Virus record (IMG/VR): IMGVR_UViG_3300032050_000716
Location: 1-25,951 of that record
Strand: one strand, 5' to 3'
DNA length: 25,951 bases
Origin: a virus
Part shown: positions 20,996 to 25,951 of the stretch, piece by piece
Numbering within the stretch: the stretch's first letter is position 1
Layout: every line of letters begins with the position of its first letter
Translations under genes and position numbers: made by a program
Notes under the pieces: model-generated
Database searches by the model: none
Seen by the model: only the letters and a program-made list of their open reading frames with translations
Told to the model about the DNA's origin: nothing

Positions 20996-21200
20996 CCCAG
21001 TCAACCACCCACCGCACTACACTTCGCACGCGTCTGGCGTGGAGTGCATCCAGATCACGGAGCACTTCAATTTTTGCATCGGCAATGCTATCAAGTACTT
21101 GTGGCGTGCCGGGCTCAAAGGCAAGGCACTGGAGGACTTGCACAAGGCCGCTTGGTACATTAACCGCGAAATCAACCGTTTAGAACGCCATGAGCACTGA
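20988..21200 (+). CDS. DUF3310 family protein
   Basis: This 70-residue protein matches DUF3310 closely. VNHPPHYTSHASGVECIQI (from residue 5) carries the hallmark N-H-P-x-H-Y and G-x-E-x-I, followed by FCIGNAIKYLWRAGLKG (residues about 28-44), with G-N-A-x-K-Y-x-W-R, and DLHKAAWYINREI. ATG 20988 is the start; an in-frame ATG at 20970 is inside the previous gene. DUF3310 is frequent in phage early regions and is sometimes described as nucleotide-kinase-like, but its biochemical role is not settled. It overlaps the upstream gene by eight bases and the downstream basic gene by eleven. Confidence 0.9.
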   Translation: MSDPVNHPPHYTSHASGVECIQITEHFNFCIGNAIKYLWRAGLKGKALEDLHKAAWYINREINRLERHEH

Positions 21201-21351
21201 AAAAACACTCCGAGAACACTGCCGAGAGATCGGGAAGCTGGGCGGCGCAGTAAAATCTGAAAAAAAAGCAGAGGCAGCGCGCCGGAATGCGTGCAAGCCT
21301 AGACCTAAAGCGCGTGAACGCAACGCGTTACGGCGGGCGAAAAAAAGTTGA
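21190..21351 (+). CDS. Small highly basic protein, unknown
   Basis: This 53-residue gene runs from ATG 21190 to TGA 21349-21351 and overlaps the DUF3310 stop. About a third of the residues are Lys or Arg (AEAARRNACKPRPKARER, NALRRAKKS), and the first half, REHCREIGKLGGAVKSEKKAEA, carries an I-G-K-L-G-G motif. It could bind nucleic acid. Its codon usage and the overlap with a confident gene support translation, yet the high lysine content also reflects A-rich bases. No homologous family is known to me. Confidence 0.5.
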   Translation: MSTEKTLREHCREIGKLGGAVKSEKKAEAARRNACKPRPKARERNALRRAKKS

Positions 21352-21359
21352 AAATAATG

Positions 21360-21412
21360 CTAGCCAACCGCGTTTGGGTGGCTAGAGTTGTCGTCGTTAG
21401 AAAAAACGACAA
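21360..21412 (+). promoter_or_regulatory. Two hairpins in the leader of the 74-residue gene
   Basis: CTAGCCA (21360-21366) pairs with TGGCTAG (21379-21385), and TTGTCGT (21388-21394) pairs with ACGACAA (21406-21412). The second stem is followed by AATTTT and then ATG 21419, so it may act as a terminator/attenuator or cover the start. Two inverted repeats in 53 bases is unusual for this gene-dense region. Confidence 0.45.
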
Positions 21413-21418
21413 AATTTT

Positions 21419-21643
21419 ATGGCACACAGACCAGCATCTAAAAAATTGATCGCAGAGATTGAAGCTGCGATCCCAATCGAGGCAGAGACCTTTCTTCGGC
21501 TGAAAGCGGAATTGGACGCCGTTTCTACTGGCGTTTACGCTTTGGATATGGGTAACCCAAAATATTGCGAAGCCGCAAAACGATGGAATGATTTTGCTTA
21601 CAAAATGAAAGCAAGCAACTTTATCGAGGTTGTGTACAGCTAG
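21419..21643 (+). CDS. Small unknown protein
   Basis: This 74-residue protein is mostly helical: SKKLIAEIEAAIPIEAETFLRLKAELDAVSTG, then a turn with GNPKYCEAAKRWNDFAYKMKAS and a final strand (FIEVVYS). It is relatively AT-rich compared with the tail genes and uses AAA and TTT freely, which may mean recent acquisition. Starts other than 21419 are not available in the frame. It lies alone between two hairpin-rich leaders and has no overlap with neighbours, so it may be controlled separately. The function is not recognised; no membrane segment or metal motif is present. Confidence 0.5.
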   Translation: MAHRPASKKLIAEIEAAIPIEAETFLRLKAELDAVSTGVYALDMGNPKYCEAAKRWNDFAYKMKASNFIEVVYS

Positions 21644-21649
21644 GCCGAA

Positions 21650-21707
21650 ACGCCCTTCGGGGCGTCCACTCGTAATGCGGGTGCTGACGAGGCCGTCCTT
21701 CGTCTGA
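21650..21707 (+). promoter_or_regulatory. UUCG hairpin and alternative stems in a leader
   Basis: ACGCCC-TTCG-GGGCGT (21650-21665) is a very stable UUCG tetraloop hairpin. Downstream, ACGAG/GACGA (21686-21691) can pair either with CTCGT (21669-21673) or with TCGTC (21700-21704), so two exclusive folds exist. A ten-codon frame (ATG 21675 to TGA 21705-21707) lies across them. The next gene starts at 21733. Regulatory use is inference. Confidence 0.4.
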
Positions 21708-21732
21708 GAGTGAAACACGAACCAACGAACAA

Positions 21733-21948
21733 ATGAGCACCTCACACTATTCACGCAGGCCGTATCAAGGCCCGCAACCAACCGCACCCAACACAAAACG
21801 GCACAGCGTTGCCTACGCCTGCGGCCTTGGCGCACTCCTGATCGCTGACCTCGTGGCAATCCAGTATTGCGATTGCCTAGGCGAGTCGCTTGTCATCGCC
21901 GGGCTGGCGATCCTCACGACATTGACAATGGCAAGGAGGGCAGCATGA
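21733..21948 (+). CDS. Small membrane protein, unknown
   Basis: This 71-residue protein has a polar, proline-rich N-terminus (SRRPYQGPQPTAPNTKRH) and then two non-polar segments: VAYACGLGALLIADLVAI (about residues 26-43) and SLVIAGLAILTTLTMA (about 52-67), ending with ARRAA. It should sit in the inner membrane as a hairpin. In an early region it could alter membrane behaviour, for example as a superinfection-exclusion or host-takeover protein, or be a second holin, but nothing in the sequence decides this. The stop lies inside the start region of the zinc-ribbon gene, whose Shine-Dalgarno sequence (AGGAGG, 21934-21939) is within its last codons. Confidence 0.55.
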   Translation: MSTSHYSRRPYQGPQPTAPNTKRHSVAYACGLGALLIADLVAIQYCDCLGESLVIAGLAILTTLTMARRAA

Positions 21949-22652
21949 GCGGCTACATGAGCGGATTGCTCAACGGCAAGCCTTGCTGGAGTCCGTCGGC
22001 ACGTACTCGGGAATACGAGTTTGGCCCGGCTGCGACAAACGAAACGGAGAACCAGGCAATACTGCGCGAGGCTGCGCAGCTGGTAGCCGACGCCGTCCGG
22101 CGGGGACTGGCACGTCGGGCAGATGAGCCCACGCTGACCGAGGCGCAGGCCGGTGCCATCCTGGACAAGGCGGCGTCTGGTGGATTGTTTCGGCGGCGTG
22201 CACCGCGCCAGACTAAGTTCTGTGCGTGCGGTGAACTAATGGGGCGCAGGGCGCTTAAATGCACCGCGTGCTGGGACCGCGAGCGTCAGCCGCGCATCCG
22301 GGCACCAAAGCCGCACAAGGTCCGGTTTTGCGGATGCGGCGTGCAACTGCCGACGGCATGGAGTCAGCGCTGCATTGATTGCCGAAGGCCCATGAAGCCT
22401 TGCACAGCCTGCGGGACAATTTTTAGACCAAACGAGAAAAAGGCTAAAGCATGCTCCCGGGAATGCCTACAGACTCTGCTGTCTCAGGCGCAGCTGGCGC
22501 GCGTCAAAACGACGGTCAAAATCCCGTGCATGGTCTGCGGCATTGAGTTTGCCAACTATCGCAAGGGCAAAGGCCCGCGCAAAACGTGCAGCATGGAGTG
22601 CAAGCGCAAGGTCGCACAGTTGAACGCAAAAAACTTTAAGGCTAAAAAATGA
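21945..22652 (+). CDS. Protein with four tandem zinc-ribbon-like modules
   Basis: This 235-residue protein starts at ATG 21945 with one of the few good Shine-Dalgarno sequences in the window (AGGAGG, five-base spacing). The first 85 residues are helical (NQAILREAAQLVADAVRRGLARRADE). Four pairs of cysteine knuckles follow: C93-x-C95 with C106-x2-C109; C129-x-C131 with C143-x2-C146; C153-x2-C156 with C170-x3-C174; and C195-x2-C198 with C215-x3-C219. Each could hold one zinc. The spaces between are rich in Lys and Arg, so nucleic-acid binding is likely. It overlaps the helicase-methyltransferase gene by four bases (ATGA), which suggests that the two act together, perhaps as a DNA-targeting or recruiting subunit. 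No named family was recognised. Confidence 0.7.
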   Translation: MSGYMSGLLNGKPCWSPSARTREYEFGPAATNETENQAILREAAQLVADAVRRGLARRADEPTLTEAQAGAILDKAASGGLFRRRAPRQTKFCACGELMGRRALKCTACWDRERQPRIRAPKPHKVRFCGCGVQLPTAWSQRCIDCRRPMKPCTACGTIFRPNEKKAKACSRECLQTLLSQAQLARVKTTVKIPCMVCGIEFANYRKGKGPRKTCSMECKRKVAQLNAKNFKAKK

Positions 22653-24838
22653 CTTACGACGAATACATCACAGGAAAGCAAAAGACCGTGCGGGATGCCG
22701 GTTTTGAGCCTTTGCCGATCATTGCGCCGCTTTTTGACTGGCAAGCGCACATCGTGCGTTGGGCGGTTAGGAAAGGGCGTTGCGCACTGTTTGAGGACTG
22801 CGGACTTGGCAAGACTGCCCAGCAGCTCGAATGGGCGAGCCAGGTAGTGCAGCACACTGGCGGCAGCGTGCTTATCCTGACTCCTCTTGCGGTGGCATCT
22901 CAAACAGCTAGGGAGGCGCAGAAGTTTGGCATCGAAGCAAAACAGATCGCGAGCGGTGACGAAATTACCGCACCAGGAGTTTGGATCACAAACTACGAGA
23001 AGCTAGAGCATTTTGATTGCTCAGTGTTTGCCGGGGTAGTTTTGGACGAGAGTAGTATTCTCAAATCCTTCACAGGAAAAACGAGAAAAGCACTGACATA
23101 TGCCTTTTCGCAGACACCGTACAGGCTCGCATGTACCGCGACACCGTCACCGAACGACTACACTGAACTCGGGCAGCACGCTGAGTTTCTTGGCATCTGC
23201 TCGCTTGCTCAGATGCTTGCGACGTTCTTTGTGAACGACACGTTTAACACTGGCGACTGGAGGCTTAAAAAGCACGCTGAAAGCGAGTTTTGGAAGTGGC
23301 TGGCAAGTTGGGCCGCGTGCGTTTCAAAGCCGTCTGATATTGGATTTGAAAACGATGGGTACGATCTGCCATCACTCAACATGCAAACGATTCTAGTGGA
23401 CGCTGACATCAGCACAGACACCGGGGACGACTTGTTTCGCATTGCCACGCTATCCGCGACGACGATGCACAGGGAAATGCGCATGACATCGGCAGACCGA
23501 TCCGATGCTGTCGCAAATCTAGTGAACGGATCAGATGAACCTTGGATTGTGTGGTGTAACACAAACGACGAAGCAGACAATCTTGCCCAGCGAATCCCGG
23601 ATGCGATTGAAGTGCGTGGCTCGGATGCGCCATCCCGCAAAGAGTCTTTGCTGTCCGATTTCAGCCAAGGACGGGCTCGCGTCATTATCACAAAGCCAAG
23701 CATTGCTGGGTTTGGGCTCAACTGGCAGCACTGCCGCAACGTGGCGTTTGTGGGGCTCTCCTACTCGTTTGAGGACTTTTACCAAGCTTTAAGGCGGTCT
23801 TACAGGTTTGGGCAAACGCAAGAGGTGAACGCCTACATCGTGCAGGCAAAGACGGAAGGAGCCATCCTTCAATCAATCAGACGCAAAATTGAGCAACATA
23901 AGAAAATGCAAGAGAACATGAAACTAGCAGCAGCAGAAATGACTTTTCAGAAGTCCGAGACAGTGGAAGCGGAAACCGGAGTGGAAACGTACACCGGGAA
24001 CAACTGGACAGTGCATCACGGTGACTGTGTCCGAGTGGCAAAAACGATCCCGACTGGCTCAATTGACTTTTCAGTTTTCAGTCCGCCGTTTGCTGACTTG
24101 TTTACTTACTCAAACGATCCGCAAGACATGGGAAACTGTGACTCAATGGCAGACTTTATGGTGCACTTTGATTTTCTGATCCAGGAGTTCAAACGGATCA
24201 TGCAACCTGGGCGCGAAGTCGCGGTGCATTGCGTGGACCTTCTTTCGACAAAATGGAAACACGGCGCAATCCAGTTCCAAGACTTTAGCGGGGAGATCAT
24301 CCGAGCCTTCTGGAAGCATGACTTCCTGTTTCACTCTCGCATCTGCATCTGGAAGAGTCCGGTAACAGAGATGCAGCGCACCAAAGCGCACGGGCTACTC
24401 CACAAAACGCTGAAAACCGATTCATCCAGTTCGCGAGTTGGTTGCGCTGATTACTTACTCGTGTTTCGCGCTCCGGGGGAAACGGTGGTGCCAGTGACAA
24501 AGGACGGATCAGAGTTTCCAGTTTCTTGGTGGCAGGAGGTAGCGTCTCCAGTCTGGATGACAGTTGACCAAGGGCGAGTGTTAAACGGCGAAGTGGCACG
24601 CGACCAAGCCGACGAAAAACACATTTGCCCGCTTCAGCTTGACGTGATCGAACGCGCCATCACGCTTTGGAGTAACCCGGGCGACTTAGTTTACTCGCCG
24701 TTTACGGGCATCGGTTCCGAAGGGTACGGCGCTTTGACCCTTGGCAGGCGTTTTGTCGGGTCTGAACTTAAAAAGTCCTACGCAGAACACGCCGTTACGA
24801 ACCTGCGCAACATTGAAGCTCAACCCAGCCTATTCTAA
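22649..24838 (+). CDS. SNF2-type helicase fused to a beta-class DNA methyltransferase
   Basis: This is a 729-residue two-part enzyme. Residues 1-415 are a superfamily 2 (SNF2-like) motor: FEDCGLGKTAQ (48-58, Walker A), VVLDESSI (130-137, DExx), ACTATPSP (161-168, motif III), IAGFGLNWQH (352-361, motif V) and QALRRSYRFGQ (379-389, motif VI). Residues 451-729 form an amino-methyltransferase whose catalytic motif FSPPF (477-481, S-P-P-F) comes before the AdoMet-binding motif FTGIGSEG (685-692). That order defines the beta class. The aromatic position of the usual PPY/PPW is Phe, as in many N4-cytosine or N6-adenine enzymes. No nuclease domain is present, so by itself it should remodel and methylate DNA but not cut it. 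Phage self-modification against host restriction is a plausible role. Confidence 0.93.
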   Translation: MTYDEYITGKQKTVRDAGFEPLPIIAPLFDWQAHIVRWAVRKGRCALFEDCGLGKTAQQLEWASQVVQHTGGSVLILTPLAVASQTAREAQKFGIEAKQIASGDEITAPGVWITNYEKLEHFDCSVFAGVVLDESSILKSFTGKTRKALTYAFSQTPYRLACTATPSPNDYTELGQHAEFLGICSLAQMLATFFVNDTFNTGDWRLKKHAESEFWKWLASWAACVSKPSDIGFENDGYDLPSLNMQTILVDADISTDTGDDLFRIATLSATTMHREMRMTSADRSDAVANLVNGSDEPWIVWCNTNDEADNLAQRIPDAIEVRGSDAPSRKESLLSDFSQGRARVIITKPSIAGFGLNWQHCRNVAFVGLSYSFEDFYQALRRSYRFGQTQEVNAYIVQAKTEGAILQSIRRKIEQHKKMQENMKLAAAEMTFQKSETVEAETGVETYTGNNWTVHHGDCVRVAKTIPTGSIDFSVFSPPFADLFTYSNDPQDMGNCDSMADFMVHFDFLIQEFKRIMQPGREVAVHCVDLLSTKWKHGAIQFQDFSGEIIRAFWKHDFLFHSRICIWKSPVTEMQRTKAHGLLHKTLKTDSSSSRVGCADYLLVFRAPGETVVPVTKDGSEFPVSWWQEVASPVWMTVDQGRVLNGEVARDQADEKHICPLQLDVIERAITLWSNPGDLVYSPFTGIGSEGYGALTLGRRFVGSELKKSYAEHAVTNLRNIEAQPSLF

Positions 24839-25827
24839 TGAACATCCGACATTCCTCACTCCCAAAACTGGCCCTGTGCGGCCAGTACCAAGGCGCTTCT
24901 GGCACGTCCGAGGCCGCCGCACGCGGCACTATGCTGGACCGTGTTTTCCGCGACGCCTGGACGACCGGCGAGCTGCCGCGTGACCTTAACGACGAGGACA
25001 CAGCAGCAGTGCAATGGGCCATCAACAAGTGCATCCTGCTCAACGGCGGCGCTGACCGGCTGACGACCGACGAGGCCGACTGCAAGGTCCGCACAATCGG
25101 ACTTGACCACGAGGGCACCGCTGATGGCGTGGCAGTGCGCGGGCAGTGGTCAATCGACCTCAAGAGCGGGCAGGTGTACGACTACGCCGCACAGATGGCA
25201 GCCTACGCACTGGGGCTGATGCAGACGCACTTTGTGGGGTACTGGACGACGCATTTGCTGTTTTGCGATCAGAAGCAGGTTGTCAGTCACCGCTGGAGTT
25301 ACCAAGAAGCGCACGACCTAGTGCACAGCGTGCTTGCCAACGTGGGCACCGCGCCGGTTGAAAACGAGTACTGCGGCTGGTGTGCAAAAAGCCTGACCTG
25401 TCCTGCGAGAGTTGCCAGCAAAGACAGCGCGCTGGTGACCGTTGCCGGGCTCGCGCCGACAGTCCAGGACGAGGGATTTCTGGCACTGCTCAATGACCCA
25501 GACCGGCTCGGGCAATTCTTGGCAGCGTGCCAGACGCTGGACGACTTCCGAGACGCTGCCAAGGAGAAGGCACGCGGATTGCTTGAAGCTGGCGTGAAGG
25601 TGCCAGGCTGGAGACTGCAAAAGCCGCGTGCAAGCGAGTACATCGAGGCCGAACATATCGCGCAGGCAGTGCGAAACGGTGCAATCGGTGCCGGTGACGC
25701 GATTCTAGCGCAAGGCTCGATCAGCCTTAAAAAGGCGCAATCTCTTTGGAGTGCAGCCGGTGCAGTGCTGCCGGATGAGATTGTGCAGCGAAAGATTGGG
25801 CAGGCTCCACTTGTGGCATCAAAATGA
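24838..25827 (+). CDS. PD-(D/E)XK nuclease (DUF2800-like), probable Fe-S cluster exonuclease
   Basis: This 329-residue protein has the core of a RecB/Cas4-type nuclease: ARGTMLDRVF (residues 28-37) in place of the R-G-x-x-x-H helix, GTADGV (93-98) with metal ligand Asp96, IDLKSGQ (106-112) with Asp107 and Lys109, and YAAQMAAYALGL (116-127), the Q-x-x-x-Y helix. Cys14 near the N-terminus plus C179-x2-C182-x5-C188 (YCGWCAKSLTCPAR) is the one-plus-three cysteine layout that holds a 4Fe-4S cluster in Cas4 and AddB. Such enzymes resect DNA ends, often for recombination. The start shares a base with the helicase-methyltransferase stop (TAATG), and the end overlaps the resolvase start (ATGA). DUF2800 is my best family name, given from pattern, not search. 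Confidence 0.85.
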   Translation: MNIRHSSLPKLALCGQYQGASGTSEAAARGTMLDRVFRDAWTTGELPRDLNDEDTAAVQWAINKCILLNGGADRLTTDEADCKVRTIGLDHEGTADGVAVRGQWSIDLKSGQVYDYAAQMAAYALGLMQTHFVGYWTTHLLFCDQKQVVSHRWSYQEAHDLVHSVLANVGTAPVENEYCGWCAKSLTCPARVASKDSALVTVAGLAPTVQDEGFLALLNDPDRLGQFLAACQTLDDFRDAAKEKARGLLEAGVKVPGWRLQKPRASEYIEAEHIAQAVRNGAIGAGDAILAQGSISLKKAQSLWSAAGAVLPDEIVQRKIGQAPLVASK

Positions 25828-25951
25828 GCACTCAAAACTACATCGCCATCGACCCAGGCGTGGGCGGCGGCATTGCCTACACCGACACCGACGGCAGCGT
25901 GCATGCACTGCCGATGCCGGAGACGCTGCATGACCTCGACACGCAGTTTCA
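25824..25951 (+). CDS. RuvC-like Holliday junction resolvase, 5' part only
   Basis: Only the first 42 codons are in the window. NYIAIDPGVGGGIAYTDTDG (residues 5-24) is the first strand-loop-strand of the RNase H-like fold, with Asp9 in I-D-P-G as the first catalytic acid and a G-x-G-G-I-A strand. PMPET follows. This opening is typical of phage and bacterial RuvC-type crossover junction endonucleases, which cut branched DNA during replication, recombination or packaging. It overlaps the nuclease gene by four bases (ATGA). The remaining catalytic acids lie beyond the window end, so activity cannot be judged. Confidence 0.85.
   Translation, partial: MSTQNYIAIDPGVGGGIAYTDTDGSVHALPMPETLHDLDTQF

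Noticed and set aside
1-25951. tRNA genes, CRISPR arrays, insertion sequences, integrase or repressor genes
   Set aside because: Read for on both strands; no cloverleaf-like element, regularly spaced repeats, transposase or recombinase motifs were found. Faint tRNAs would need a covariance search.

Overview
The window is a stretch of a tailed double-stranded DNA bacteriophage (or prophage) genome. Every convincing gene reads on the + strand. The gene order at the left matches the packaging and head block of phage lambda: small terminase, GpA-type large terminase, gpW-like joiner, lambda-type portal, S49 head protease, capsid, head-tail joining proteins, frameshifted tail chaperone pair and tape measure. 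A canonical -1 frameshift site ahead of a tape-measure gene, with no sheath gene seen, points to a long non-contractile (siphovirus) tail. The host cannot be named from this sequence. The DNA is GC-rich, and almost no start codon has a Shine-Dalgarno sequence, which hints at a host lineage that relies little on Shine-Dalgarno initiation (for example Bacteroidota or Verrucomicrobiota-like). That is inference only.

Layout. Positions 1-136 hold repeated GGCAAAAA boxes and a perfect palindrome just before the small terminase, the position of the cosB region in lambda. Positions 137-6489 encode packaging and head assembly, with three intrinsic terminators separating cassettes. Positions 6558-11106 encode head-tail joining and tail assembly, including two related ~100-residue proteins and the A_AAA_AAC frameshift. 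Positions 11110-18164 encode distal tail and fibre proteins that share modules: a WTVNTSPV domain in two genes, MAFPIIP N-termini, P-T-x-G-Q-V-L-x-W elements, a collagen-like stretch and a long glycine-rich tip. Positions 18161-20623 form a lysis-like block of nested small membrane proteins, a metallophosphoesterase-like protein, a small DNA-binding protein and a lysozyme. Positions 20774-25951 begin the early or DNA-metabolism region: a DUF3310 protein, several small unknowns, a protein with four zinc-ribbon-like modules, a SNF2-type helicase fused to a beta-class DNA methyltransferase, a PD-(D/E)XK nuclease with a probable Fe-S cluster, and the start of a RuvC-like resolvase cut by the window end.

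How the parts work together. Terminase, portal, protease and capsid proteins build and fill the head. The joining proteins, chaperones and tape measure make the tail, and the fibre genes supply host recognition. The lysis block releases progeny. The last four genes overlap stop to start by one to four bases, so they are probably co-translated and act together on phage DNA (remodelling, methylation, end processing, junction resolution). No integrase, repressor, tRNA, CRISPR array or insertion sequence was recognised, so lysogeny cannot be judged from this window.
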